Below are positions 1-9,671 of a stretch of 64,000 nt of DNA, piece by piece. The stretch comes from Pseudomonas sp. B20(2017) (GTDB lineage Bacteria > Pseudomonadota > Gammaproteobacteria > Pseudomonadales > Pseudomonadaceae). Every line of letters starts with the position of its first letter. Position 1 is the first letter of the stretch. A program made the translations under genes and the position numbers. The stretch is from NCBI RefSeq assembly GCF_002113125.1, contig NZ_NEJP01000007.1:186001-250000 (forward strand), read 5' to 3'. The notes beneath the pieces were generated by a model, which was not told the origin of the DNA, did no database searches, and worked only from the letters and a program-made list of their open reading frames with translations.

Positions 1-3000
1 CTTTTTTGCGCCCTTGCCGGCAAGCCCCGGCCGGAATGCCGACTCGAGTTGTCGTCCGGCCTTAATCGCTGCCTTTGCCCCGGCAGCGAGCCCGGCGCCC
101 AGTGACGCGATCCCCAGCCCAAGACTCACCCAGCCAAGTATTGATCCCGCTTCAGATTGGGGCGCCAACTCATTGGCCAGTTCACTGCCGATGGCAGCCA
201 CTCCCGAAGTAATGCCCAACCCCATGGCAAACAGCGCCAACGGTGTGGCCGCACCCAAGGTCACGATGCTGGCGACAATCCCGATAAACCCCAATGCAAT
301 CCCGGCAATCGGCTGCCAGGAAACATGCCCCGTAGGATCAACGCGATTGACCGGATCGCCAATGCAGTAAGCGTATGTATTCAAACCGCCCTCACCGAAC
401 GGGCTCATGCTGTCGGGGCTGGTGAACCGCATCAGGGTCGGACTGTAGGCTCGGTAGCCATTGCCCAGCAGGTACAGGCCAGTGACGGCATCCAGTTGCT
501 CGCCGTTGAAGCCCGCCAGGCTGAAGAAACCGCCTTCGACCGGGCGATGACCGTAGGGACTGTAAGCGCTGTTTCCCCACTGCTCGCCATGCGGTTGAGT
601 CAACACACTTTGCTGCTGATCCGTGCCGAAGATCCGGCTGCCTGTATCGGCGCCTGATTGTTGCTGCCCCAACACCAGACCGCCGTTGCGCACAATACTG
701 CGTGAATCCTGATCGCGGATTTCGTTGCTGACTCTGGCGTTGTGATAGTAGCGCTGCACATCCAGCATCCTTGGCTGCGAAAGCTCGACCAGCCGATCAA
801 AGCCGTCGTAATGGTAACCACGCACCACCTCGCCTTGTGCATTGCTCACCTGAATAAGGCGTCCGAAGGCGTCATACGCCAGCGTGCGCGCCTGATCATC
901 CTTGATCATCCGGCCGTCGGCGTCGTACTCCAGCGTAACCGGCGCGGGATAGTCGGCATGGGAATGAGTAACCCCGACGAGCTGCGCCGGATCGATCAGG
1001 CTGAAACTGAAGGTCGTTACGTTGACACCCTGCGGGAAGGTGGTTTGCAGGGAGAGAATGTTGTCCAGCGCATCGAAGGTGAACTTTTGCTGAACGATCT
1101 CTTTGCCGTAAGGATCCTTCGGCCGTTGGCTGCCGTCGCAGTCGTACTGACTGAGTCGCCCGCGCACGTCGTAGGTGAATCGTTCATCGCGCAGCACGAA
1201 ACTGCCACGCTTCAGGACTTTCTGCGCCAGTTTGCCGGCCACGGTGTAGCTGGAGGTCAGTGTCTGGGTGGGTAAACCATTGGTCTCGTAACTGCGGGAA
1301 ACTTCACGCCCGATATCGTCGTAGGCCAGGTGCGTCGTCAACAGGCGTCCGGAGGAGGTATCGCGAGTTTCGATTTTTTCCAGCAAACCGCGCCTGTCAT
1401 AGAAAAATCCAGCCTGCACCGAACCCTGCCTGAACGAGGTTCTGCGCCCCCACGTGTCGTACTCGGTCGTGTGCTTTGTGCCCAGCACATCCACGTACGT
1501 CAGAGGCAGGCCTGCGAAAGAATAGGTATGGGAAACGGTCTTGCGTTTTTCGCCATATCGGGTGGTTTCCGACTTCAGGCGCCCGGAAGGAAAGTATTCG
1601 AAATGACGCTCGCGACCTTGTCCGATGCAGCTTTTGGTTTTCCCGTTCAGGCCATCGTAGGTGAAGCGGCTGACCAAACCTTCGTCGTCTCCCTTGGTCA
1701 CGGCTTTTCGCTCAGTCAGTTGCCCCCCCTGTTCAGGCGCATGGATGAACTCGATCTCCTGACCTGCTGGGTTCGTGTGTGATTTGGGCTGACTGCGTCC
1801 CGCGTCGTAACGGATGACCGATTTACGTCCTCCCACTGAACTCTCGATCACACGGTTCAAACCATCGAACACCTGCTGCCCCAGTGACAGGCCGGCCACT
1901 ATGATTTCCACAGCCAGCTCATCGGTGCTGTGAGCCGCAAATTCAGTCTCCACGACATGGCCGTCCGGCAGAGTAGAGCGAACCATGCGGTCGAAAACAT
2001 CGTATTCATAACGGGTCGTGTTGCCTGCCGGATCGGTTTGACTGAGAGCACGACCCAACCCGTCATATTCATTGACGGTCTTGCCCAGGCTCTGATCTTT
2101 CAGATCGAATAACTCGGCGCTGTCAGGCTTGCCGAAAGCATTGACGACCGTGACGGTTTTACCCATGCCCTGCAGCCAGCTCTTTTGCTGGCGACTGATC
2201 GGATCAAATTCGCTGTGCTCGATTCGCCCGTCGCCATGGCGGGTTTCCTTGACCTGTCCCCAGTCATCGTAAATAAATTCCGATTTGACCTCCCGCGCAG
2301 TCCCTTCCCACCAGTCGCGGTAAATCTCCTCAAACGGCCGACCCGTGTTGTCATGAGCGGTGGTATAGATGGCGCGCATCGGACATTCACCCTGAGAGTC
2401 CGGATTGTCACAGTCTTTTTCCTGAACCTCGGTGATACGCCCCAGTGCGTCGTAAGTAATTTTTTGCATACCGCCTGACGAATCTGACGTGTTCACCGTC
2501 GCTGGATCGTTCCCCTTGGCGGCCTCATAACTCCAATGAGTAGAGGAGGCATGCGCCGTACCGGGCGCAAGGGTCTTGCGCAGACGTCGGGCAAGCTTGT
2601 CGTATTCGTATTCGATAACACCGTCGTCTGCATCGCGCTCGGACAGCATCAATCCGTTCAAGGTCGAGAGCGTTTGCTCGGACGAACGGGTCGTACCGTC
2701 AAAACCGTGCACGGTTTTCTTCAGCACCCGCGTGTGGGCGCCAAGCACATACACGTATTCGATGCGTGTCGCCTTGCCATTTCGGGTGACGCTTTGCTGT
2801 TTTAAAAGGCCGTGCGTGGAAGGGTCTCCGGGAGTATCCAGGTAGGTCAGATCAACCTTTGAACGCAAGACCTCACTGCTCTCAACCTGCTCGAAAAAAC
2901 TTTCCTGGACAGGCACAACGCTGGCCAGCGTTGCACCTTCGAGGGCGGGGTGAAGTGCATAGCGATAGCGTGTGATGGTGGAAGCACCACCGCCATCCGC

Positions 3001-4359
3001 TGGCACCACGGTTTTACTTTTCAAAAAGCGTACAAAACCCAAAGGATCCTTCGGGCAGTCCACTGAAGCGATGTCTGGATAATATTCATACTGCGTGGTA
3101 ACTCCACTGGTTTGCACCTGCTTCACCAGATTGCCGGCGGAATCGAACTCAGTAGTGGACATTTCAGTGCGCTTGTTCTTGCTGACGCTGTTTCCATAAC
3201 TGCGAGTCTGAGCTTTCGGCATCTGGAATTGCGCCGGCTGTTCAGTAAATGGCTTGTTGACGTCACCATGGTACTCACTGGAAACCGAAGTCACCGACTC
3301 ACCGCTGATGGTCACTTCAGAAATCAACAGATGAAATTTGTTGTAAGTGCGTTCGATCCGCGTATGCGTTTTCTCTCCCACAATCAATCGCTCGGTGGAC
3401 TTGTACTGATAGCTCCCGGGTGCGCGATAAAGCGGGTCACCGTCATCAACGGGATCTGACGGCACGCCATGCCCCAAGTAATTGTGGTCTGAATACGCGT
3501 AGGTCTTGACGACCTTCGGTTGCCCTTGCCTGGCGAAAATATCGTGGGCTATCACATATGGCAGACTCTTTAAGCCCTCAAGTGAGGGAAGCAGATGTCC
3601 GACCTGTTTATAGCGAATGATTTCCACCGCGCCGAGTGGCGAATCCACTCGCTTCAGATAGCTGATGCCATCAATGACTTCGTACTGCAGATCCCAGCCC
3701 CTGCCGATCGGCAAACCTATAGCAGTGACTCGATCGTTCTTGAACGTCATCGAGAACTCGGCACTGGATGGGGTGCCCGGATTCTGAGTCATCGTGAGAC
3801 GACCCACCGTACGACTGACGTTGAGCAGAACTCTTTTTGCATCCGCGATTTCAATCAGCATGGGTTGCTCATTGAACGTAGCGTACTTCAGGGTAATGCT
3901 CGCCCCGTTTGCCGCGATGATCCGTATGGGCACTGCGACATTGGTGGCACCGTGAACTTTAAGCTCTTCTCGCCGACCATCTTTGTAACGGACTTCATAA
4001 TGCCCGGTACCGACCTTCAGGACTTTGGCACTCTCCAGCTTCATTTCCCTGAACAACAGAGCACTGCCGGTTTCAGAAGCCTTGTAGATTTCACCGGTGG
4101 CCAAGGTCATGAATTTGCTGCGCAAGTCATAGCGACTGGTAGATAACGACCATCCGGTACCGTAGCCGGCGTTACGTGTATTGAGTGGATTGAAGCCAAG
4201 TGAAAGATTGAATGAAGGCCCATTGAGTTCCGCGGACCGAACAGCTCCAAGTGTCAAGGCACAGGTATACACGCCTGTTCGAGGGTCCACTCCACCGGAA
4301 ACAAAATCACTAAAATTGAATGCGTTGGAGCTCACGAAATTCAGTGCTTTATAACTCAT
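1..4359 (-). CDS. RHS-repeat protein, 3' end outside window
   Basis: RHS/YD-repeat proteins form a large beta-cocoon that encloses a C-terminal toxin domain; they act in interbacterial or insecticidal toxicity. The frame is open from an ATG at 4359 (protein begins MSYKALNFVSSNAF) to base 1, giving 1453 codons without a stop. The middle is full of Tyr-Asp type repeats. The RHS-associated core lies at about residues 1220-1350 and includes GLYLLGNGYRAYSPTLMRF, SPDSMSPFGEGGLNTYAY and DPVNRVDPTGH. After the core come about 100 residues rich in Ala and Gly with two hydrophobic stretches, then a basic end (GLAGKGAKK) at the window edge. The variable toxin tip and any immunity gene lie beyond base 1. 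The ribosome site before the ATG is weak. The first of four minus-strand accessory genes lies just upstream. It could be a type VI-delivered or Tc-related toxin; the visible part does not decide. Confidence 0.9.
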   Translation of the reverse strand, partial: MSYKALNFVSSNAFNFSDFVSGGVDPRTGVYTCALTLGAVRSAELNGPSFNLSLGFNPLNTRNAGYGTGWSLSTSRYDLRSKFMTLATGEIYKASETGSALLFREMKLESAKVLKVGTGHYEVRYKDGRREELKVHGATNVAVPIRIIAANGASITLKYATFNEQPMLIEIADAKRVLLNVSRTVGRLTMTQNPGTPSSAEFSMTFKNDRVTAIGLPIGRGWDLQYEVIDGISYLKRVDSPLGAVEIIRYKQVGHLLPSLEGLKSLPYVIAHDIFARQGQPKVVKTYAYSDHNYLGHGVPSDPVDDGDPLYRAPGSYQYKSTERLIVGEKTHTRIERTYNKFHLLISEVTISGESVTSVSSEYHGDVNKPFTEQPAQFQMPKAQTRSYGNSVSKNKRTEMSTTEFDSAGNLVKQVQTSGVTTQYEYYPDIASVDCPKDPLGFVRFLKSKTVVPADGGGASTITRYRYALHPALEGATLASVVPVQESFFEQVESSEVLRSKVDLTYLDTPGDPSTHGLLKQQSVTRNGKATRIEYVYVLGAHTRVLKKTVHGFDGTTRSSEQTLSTLNGLMLSERDADDGVIEYEYDKLARRLRKTLAPGTAHASSTHWSYEAAKGNDPATVNTSDSSGGMQKITYDALGRITEVQEKDCDNPDSQGECPMRAIYTTAHDNTGRPFEEIYRDWWEGTAREVKSEFIYDDWGQVKETRHGDGRIEHSEFDPISRQQKSWLQGMGKTVTVVNAFGKPDSAELFDLKDQSLGKTVNEYDGLGRALSQTDPAGNTTRYEYDVFDRMVRSTLPDGHVVETEFAAHSTDELAVEIIVAGLSLGQQVFDGLNRVIESSVGGRKSVIRYDAGRSQPKSHTNPAGQEIEFIHAPEQGGQLTERKAVTKGDDEGLVSRFTYDGLNGKTKSCIGQGRERHFEYFPSGRLKSETTRYGEKRKTVSHTYSFAGLPLTYVDVLGTKHTTEYDTWGRRTSFRQGSVQAGFFYDRRGLLEKIETRDTSSGRLLTTHLAYDDIGREVSRSYETNGLPTQTLTSSYTVAGKLAQKVLKRGSFVLRDERFTYDVRGRLSQYDCDGSQRPKDPYGKEIVQQKFTFDALDNILSLQTTFPQGVNVTTFSFSLIDPAQLVGVTHSHADYPAPVTLEYDADGRMIKDDQARTLAYDAFGRLIQVSNAQGEVVRGYHYDGFDRLVELSQPRMLDVQRYYHNARVSNEIRDQDSRSIVRNGGLVLGQQQSGADTGSRIFGTDQQQSVLTQPHGEQWGNSAYSPYGHRPVEGGFFSLAGFNGEQLDAVTGLYLLGNGYRAYSPTLMRFTSPDSMSPFGEGGLNTYAYCIGDPVNRVDPTGHVSWQPIAGIALGFIGIVASIVTLGAATPLALFAMGLGITSGVAAIGSELANELAPQSEAGSILGWVSLGLGIASLGAGLAAGAKAAIKAGRQLESAFRPGLAGKGAKK

Positions 4360-4460
4360 GAAATAATATCCAGAGATCTGCTAAACAAAATATGAAATGG
4401 AGGACTCCGCTGACTTGACCGGGAGAGCAAGCACAGCAATGCCCCCCCAAAAAACTCGCA

Positions 4461-5402
4461 TTAATTTATTTTATAAGAGCGATTGGCAACGTCAGGACTG
4501 ACAAGAACCCTATGTTCTGTACCGAACTCATCAAAAACCTGCAAATTCACCTGTTCCGCTCGTTTGGGCCTGTCAGGATATTCAGCTGTTAAATGGCTGA
4601 GTATCGATATTGTTCCGGGTTCTTGAGGAACGGTTCGATAGCCTTGAGGGGTTCGCGCCGTCACTTGCGCACCATAAATCGGGGCAATGTAGCCGACATA
4701 GCTTCTTAGCCCTTCCGAGACCTTTGTGGCATCACCAGAAGAAAAGAATTCGGTTGCATAATCTGCGTCATGTTTAACCTGCAGACTTTTCCAATCAAGC
4801 AGATTGATCTGCCGTCCTTCACCAAACAAGAACAGACTGTATTGCTCTACCTTTTCAAAGAGGCTGGGCAAATCCAAGGTTCTGATTCTGTTCAGCATGA
4901 AATTTGCTTTCGGATACAGCTTGGGTGCAATCGCCTGCAGCGAAATGCTGCTGTCATGGCCTCCGAACCCATTGCTACGATATTTTTTACCTTCAAGGAT
5001 GACTTCAGCGGCAATCTGGATCGAGCCCGGGCGGCGGCAAGTTACCCAGAACTCGAAAACCTGAACACTTTCCGAGGGATCGGAAAGTCGATTGCCGACT
5101 TCAGGTACCAACGGCGTAATGCGAGCCGTTCCTCCTGCCATGTCGTGGGCATAACGGTTTTCCTGTGCGTCGACGCTCCAGTCACCGCTGAGCGGAGCAG
5201 AGGTGTTATAGCTGATCAACTTCAACGTCTGCAGGGCGGGATGCCCGTAGAGCGAAACCTCCTCTGCCTGAGCGTTTTCTCCCGAAACCAGCACCAGCAC
5301 CCGAACTTGCATGCGGCCGTTGGCATAAAGTACTTTTTGGCGTTCGGTGGATGAGTCAAATTTCACCTCGAGGCGCTGAACACTCAGATCACTCTCAAAC
5401 AT
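4461..5402 (-). CDS. Unknown protein, paralogue of the 8456-9490 product
   Basis: I do not recognise the family. The 313-aa product has no signal peptide, lipobox or membrane segment. It aligns along its whole length with the 344-aa product at 8456-9490: both share NGRMQV/NSRMQV near residue 30, an FWV strand, an HDSS(I/V)(S/T)L segment, and a C-terminal GTEHR(V/L) segment. The predicted composition (many beta-type alternating residues, few Cys) suggests a secreted or cytosolic beta-rich protein. The ATG at 5402 follows a GGAGA ribosome site. It lies about 100 bases upstream of the RHS gene on the same strand and downstream of the LRR gene, so a role as partner, adaptor or chaperone of these toxin-like proteins is possible but only inferred from position. 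Confidence 0.75.
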   Translation of the reverse strand: MFESDLSVQRLEVKFDSSTERQKVLYANGRMQVRVLVLVSGENAQAEEVSLYGHPALQTLKLISYNTSAPLSGDWSVDAQENRYAHDMAGGTARITPLVPEVGNRLSDPSESVQVFEFWVTCRRPGSIQIAAEVILEGKKYRSNGFGGHDSSISLQAIAPKLYPKANFMLNRIRTLDLPSLFEKVEQYSLFLFGEGRQINLLDWKSLQVKHDADYATEFFSSGDATKVSEGLRSYVGYIAPIYGAQVTARTPQGYRTVPQEPGTISILSHLTAEYPDRPKRAEQVNLQVFDEFGTEHRVLVSPDVANRSYKIN

Positions 5403-5754
5403 ATAAACATTCTCCGGGACAAATAGTTGGGCAAGCGCTTTATCGCATCGACCAATTAGTACATATCCCAGAGACAGAAAAACAGAACTACCCTATATCA
5501 AAATATGATCAAACGAGAGCAGATGTTAAACACTGAAAAATCTGAAGAACTAACAACTCCCAACCATTGAAACCCTCACCAAAAAGCACTTCAGCCCTTT
5601 GGAAACAAACTTTCACCCCCCTCAATCAAGACACATTTTTTCACCCACAAAAAAGCCACCTTCACACACTCGCCTGAAAACGAGGGAACAGGTGGCCATA
5701 ACAAAAACCGCTCACCAGGCAAAAAGTCACATCACTCGCAACGCCCCAAAGCCA
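5403..5754. other. 352-base intergenic gap, AT-rich
   Basis: No coding region is supported here. The stretch is visibly richer in A and T than the surrounding genes and has many short A runs on the plus strand. The only clear structure is a terminator-like hairpin at 5648-5697 that would end the LRR gene transcript. The promoter for the 4461-5402 gene probably lies between that hairpin and 5402, but no convincing -35/-10 pair was picked out. Confidence 0.6.
5648..5697 (-). terminator. Rho-independent terminator after the LRR gene
   Basis: Read on the minus strand, GCCACCT (5696-5690) pairs with AGGTGGC (5661-5655). A smaller inner CTCG/CGAG stem sits inside, and a run of six T follows at 5654-5649. 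It lies about 60 bases past the stop of the LRR gene, so that gene and the next one are probably separate transcripts. Confidence 0.75.
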
Positions 5755-8271
5755 TCAATCACTTTCAGACTCCACACCACTATCAGACGACTCGGAAAGA
5801 TCTGAAACATCATCAAACACAGGTTCCCGGGTTCTAATAACGATCTTGCAATCCATACTCGCATTCTGAAGATATTCGTTGATACGAAACCTGGCAGATT
5901 CCCCCAGTGGGTTATCGATCAAATTGACAAACAAATTCTGCGTATCCGGAATTTCAAACAGTTCCTCCCCGACATCGACAATATTGTTATCGTGCAAATC
6001 AAGCAGCTTCAGGCTTTCCAGTTGCTCCACTCCGGAAGGAATACGGACAAGGCCGGTATCACTCAAGTAAACCTCTTCCAACTGGCGCATGAATCCCAGA
6101 TGAGGAACAGCACCCAACGGATTTTCGTCAAGCCTCAATAGTGTCAGGGTTTCAATTCTGGCCAGACCTTGCACGTCGTTGTCAGACAGCCGAAGTGAAC
6201 AATCCCTCAGAACCAGATGCCGCAGGTTGCGCATCTGAAAAATACCCGGAGCGAATTCCTCCATCCGCACCTTCTCAAGGATCAGGTAGCGAACGTTGGG
6301 AAAGCTGTCGAGCAACCTGCCCAGGTTTACATACGGGTTGCGCGCCTCCAGTACCAGCTCTGTCACGTACTCAAATCTGGCGGCGATGTGCGGCAGTTCG
6401 CCATTGAAGTCGATGAACGCCGAAAAGCTTTCACCATCGGAGTCAAAGGCTGCTATCGGGTTTCGTTGCCAGATGGCTTGCAGATTTTCACTGAACTTTT
6501 GGCGCAACTGCTGTTGATCGACCCATGCCTCGCCCCCCCATTGCAGCCCCTCTCCAGGAGGTGGGACTGCATCGGCGCACCATACTTTCAAATCCTGGCG
6601 CAACGTTTCGAACTCTTTTTCCAGTCGGGTCAACACCCCACCTGGATCACTCTTCAAACGATCGTTGATAAATGCCGTCTGCTCCCCATCCGAGAGCTCC
6701 GGATAAAGCTCTCGTACGCGGTCTGCAACCGACTTTGCCAACATCGGGTTGTTATCGCCCCCCCCTCGCAGCCCTCCCGCCTGTCTATATTGCACGGCGG
6801 CGGGATCGACAGAAACCGGAAGTGATGCCAGCCCCAACGCTTCACTCACAGCCTGGCGCGATGGCAACGGTTGCGCACGAATCAGATGCTGCAGCGCTTG
6901 TCCTTCCCCATCCGTCACACCGAGCGTCTGGCGCTGTTCGGGCAGCAACAGCCACCAGACTGTCGAATACAGATCGCCCTGCCCCATTGACGACAAGCCC
7001 TCCGGGCTGTGGATGACATAGCCTGCGTCCTGGCGAATCAGGACATGATGGAGTGCAGTCCCGAAATCGCCGATATCAGCAGCTCCCCAACCCTGTCGGA
7101 TCTCGATACGAACGTTTTGTGGCCACTTCGACAGACGCACGATCATATGCAACGCCAGTCGGTCACTGTCCAGGCTGGATACCGAATCCAGATACAGACC
7201 TTCACAGGCTCTGGCCAGACGAAAATCGCGCAGGGCCACCAGCGCGTCCTTTGCCATTTGCCGCGGCATTCCCCATTTGTGATACATGTGTAGACGATCG
7301 GCTGCGCTTGCATCGCGCCACAACGCCTGGGCCAATGCCTTGGGCAAGTCAGGAAAAACCCGCCGCATCTGCAACGTATTTTCATCACAGTCGAGTTCGA
7401 ATGCGTGCTCATGATCCCGAAAGAGGGCTACCTGGTCTCGGCGGGCGTTTCGTGCGAGAGGATCGCCTTCGCGCAACCGCACAAGAGCCTGAAGTTGCGG
7501 ATCGATCTGGGCGCGCACCAAAAGATCGGGGTGTTGTATATGTGTGAAGCGTGTCCGGATTGTTTGATCGAGGCTGAAGCGCCTCACGGTGTCATGCAAC
7601 AAGTCCAGTGACCAGGGATACATGCGGGGATCGCGTGCCAGCGCTTCACTCATTCCACTTACTGCAAGGATGCGTGCAATCGTGACATCGAAAAAGTCGT
7701 CGACGGGATGTCCCATGGAGCGAAACAGTTCAGCCGTTCGCCCCCGCACCGAATTGAGCCTCGCCACGTGATCACGCGAATCGCTGTTGTCCAGCGGATG
7801 CCATAGCCGGCCTTCGCTGTCCGGTTTCAGTAGTGGGCCGGAAGGGTTGAATTCTCTGGCGAGTGTGGCGCGAAAAAGGCCACTCTCGGTATCGAGTGCC
7901 ACTTGCACAAAATGGACATCGTCGACAGCGACATACTGACGCTGCCTGAACGTGCGGATGCCCCGTGCATCAGCCTCGCTGAGGTTTTTGGGTGTGGGTA
8001 TCCAATAATCTGCCAGCGAGGGCGCAGCATGAGGCACTCCAATCCCGTCGATGACAGAAAACATCGGGCTCACCTTCACATCGATCGACGGTATCAGTGT
8101 GCTCGGCACGGTCGCACGGTTGAACGGTTGCAATGATTCCAGGTGATGCGACAGGGGTAGCTGCGGCTTCAATGGAAGGGGAGACGGTGGCCGATATGAG
8201 CCCACCGTGCTGGAGTCGGATGTTTTGTTTGGGTCGGGTACAGGTTTGACCTTCGGCGGTTTGCCAGCCAT
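5755..8271 (-). CDS. LRR protein of the Pseudomonas dermonecrotic-toxin/NEL type, no NEL domain
   Basis: The 838-aa product has a proline-rich start (about residues 1-55), a long alpha-helical region to about residue 600 that resembles the N-terminal part of the very large Pseudomonas LRR proteins annotated as dermonecrotic-toxin (DUF6543) proteins, and five or six leucine-rich repeats at about 620-795 (LRHLVLRDC, LTLLRLDENPLG, LKLLDLHDNN). In the usual family, which is often 1500 aa or longer, a NEL E3 ubiquitin ligase with a catalytic Cys follows the LRRs. Here the protein ends soon after them in an acidic Ser/Asp-rich tail (SESSDSGVESESD). The downstream gap is too short to hide a NEL domain. 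There is no signal peptide. The ATG at 8271 is the first in frame. The role could be effector-like, but ligase activity is not expected. Confidence 0.8.
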   Translation of the reverse strand: MAGKPPKVKPVPDPNKTSDSSTVGSYRPPSPLPLKPQLPLSHHLESLQPFNRATVPSTLIPSIDVKVSPMFSVIDGIGVPHAAPSLADYWIPTPKNLSEADARGIRTFRQRQYVAVDDVHFVQVALDTESGLFRATLAREFNPSGPLLKPDSEGRLWHPLDNSDSRDHVARLNSVRGRTAELFRSMGHPVDDFFDVTIARILAVSGMSEALARDPRMYPWSLDLLHDTVRRFSLDQTIRTRFTHIQHPDLLVRAQIDPQLQALVRLREGDPLARNARRDQVALFRDHEHAFELDCDENTLQMRRVFPDLPKALAQALWRDASAADRLHMYHKWGMPRQMAKDALVALRDFRLARACEGLYLDSVSSLDSDRLALHMIVRLSKWPQNVRIEIRQGWGAADIGDFGTALHHVLIRQDAGYVIHSPEGLSSMGQGDLYSTVWWLLLPEQRQTLGVTDGEGQALQHLIRAQPLPSRQAVSEALGLASLPVSVDPAAVQYRQAGGLRGGGDNNPMLAKSVADRVRELYPELSDGEQTAFINDRLKSDPGGVLTRLEKEFETLRQDLKVWCADAVPPPGEGLQWGGEAWVDQQQLRQKFSENLQAIWQRNPIAAFDSDGESFSAFIDFNGELPHIAARFEYVTELVLEARNPYVNLGRLLDSFPNVRYLILEKVRMEEFAPGIFQMRNLRHLVLRDCSLRLSDNDVQGLARIETLTLLRLDENPLGAVPHLGFMRQLEEVYLSDTGLVRIPSGVEQLESLKLLDLHDNNIVDVGEELFEIPDTQNLFVNLIDNPLGESARFRINEYLQNASMDCKIVIRTREPVFDDVSDLSESSDSGVESESD

Positions 8272-8455
8272 GAATGTTCATCCTTGAAGTACAGTAGCGC
8301 AGACCCTGCATGATTGAAGGGTCAACGCCAGAAAGAGGTAATAACACTTCCATGCGATTACCGGACGATTGAACATTTACAGCTTATTGGCAGACGCCGG
8401 TAAAACAGCATAGATATCTACTACATTCACAGACGTGTATCAGCGAAGCCTGGAA

Positions 8456-9490
8456 TCAGCCTCGCTCCAGATAAATATTGCGCTCGTAGAAGTTCATGCG
8501 AATTGCCAGCCTGTGTTCCGTACCGTGTTGATCAATGGCTCGAAAGTGAAACACATCGCCGTACCTGGCTGCTGGCGCAAGTGACGAATACTCGGACAGT
8601 GCTTGCACGGCGGTCAGTTCTCCGTCGTGATCATTGACTCTGACTGAGTAATGCTTGTCTTGGCTTGTAATAGCGTCAGAATAAAAAGCGAATGCAACTG
8701 AATCGCCATTGAAGGGCAATTTAACTCTCAGCGCACTTCGTTCTGGCCGGACAAGCGTGGCTTGTATGTAGTTGGTTTTTGATTCATGAAGTTTATTACC
8801 CCCTGCAAAATCATGGTCAGCGCCAGCTTCTACTCCATCGGCGACCCAATCGACCAATTTGATCTGCTGCCCCTGCGGATATAGCCCAAGGTAATAGTTC
8901 AAGATGCGATTGCCGGGCTCCTCATTGCCGCGCCGGGTTTGATACCAGCGGAATTGTTCAATGGCGTAGGTCTGAGGCAATTGTGCTTCGAGAGTGACAC
9001 TGCTGTCATGGACGCTGGACAACGTGGTGCCGTTACTCAGAACCCGCTGCCCGTTCAGATTAAGGCGCGCGGCGATCTGGGTCGTTCCGGCGACCGACGA
9101 AGATACCCAGAAGGTGCGCACCTGCGGATGGGCGCTGTCAGCTTCCACATCGTCGTCATTAACGTCTACGGTTGTGAGCGAAGTTTTTGCCTCAAGGGTA
9201 TACCGCCCTTGTTCAGTACTCGCGGCCCAGCCATCGCGCAACGTTTTTCCAGTGCCGTAATGAATAAGCTCGATGCTGTCCATCACTTCCGCCGGTACGT
9301 GCATGGTGTTTCCGGTGGCGTCTACCCCGGAAACCAGAATTTGCACTTTCACCTGCATGCGGCTATTACCGTACAACGACTTACTGCGGGTGCTATCGCT
9401 GGCATCAAACTTTACTTTGAAACTCGCAAGACCCTGGAGGGCGGGAGGAATAGTTTGCTGACTCGGCGTTGCTTCCATGTTTTCACTCAT
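8456..9490 (-). CDS. Unknown protein, paralogue of the 4461-5402 product
   Basis: The 344-aa protein is of unrecognised family. It shares NSRMQV, LVSG, HDSSVTL and HGTEHRLAI segments with the product at 4461-5402. It has an extra N-terminal stretch of about 20 residues (MSENMEATPSQQTIPPALQG) and no signal peptide, lipobox or membrane helix. The ATG at 9490 is preceded by AAAGGAT at a normal distance. It is the first gene of the minus-strand accessory group, separated from the LRR gene by about 184 AT-rich bases. Together with its paralogue it brackets the LRR gene, which suggests duplication and a shared role with the RHS/LRR proteins; this is inference from arrangement only. Confidence 0.75.
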   Translation of the reverse strand: MSENMEATPSQQTIPPALQGLASFKVKFDASDSTRSKSLYGNSRMQVKVQILVSGVDATGNTMHVPAEVMDSIELIHYGTGKTLRDGWAASTEQGRYTLEAKTSLTTVDVNDDDVEADSAHPQVRTFWVSSSVAGTTQIAARLNLNGQRVLSNGTTLSSVHDSSVTLEAQLPQTYAIEQFRWYQTRRGNEEPGNRILNYYLGLYPQGQQIKLVDWVADGVEAGADHDFAGGNKLHESKTNYIQATLVRPERSALRVKLPFNGDSVAFAFYSDAITSQDKHYSVRVNDHDGELTAVQALSEYSSLAPAARYGDVFHFRAIDQHGTEHRLAIRMNFYERNIYLERG

Positions 9491-9671
9491 GATGCATATC
9501 CTTTGAAGAGCTTTTTAATTGAAGATGGACATCGAACATTCCTTCAACAAAACAAATAACATGCCCTTCAAAAAACCGGCAAAGCGAAATATGTAAGAAA
9601 CATACACTTGCAAGTCCTAAGCGACTTACAAACCCGTTACCCAACAAACAAATACCTGAACACAACAAATA

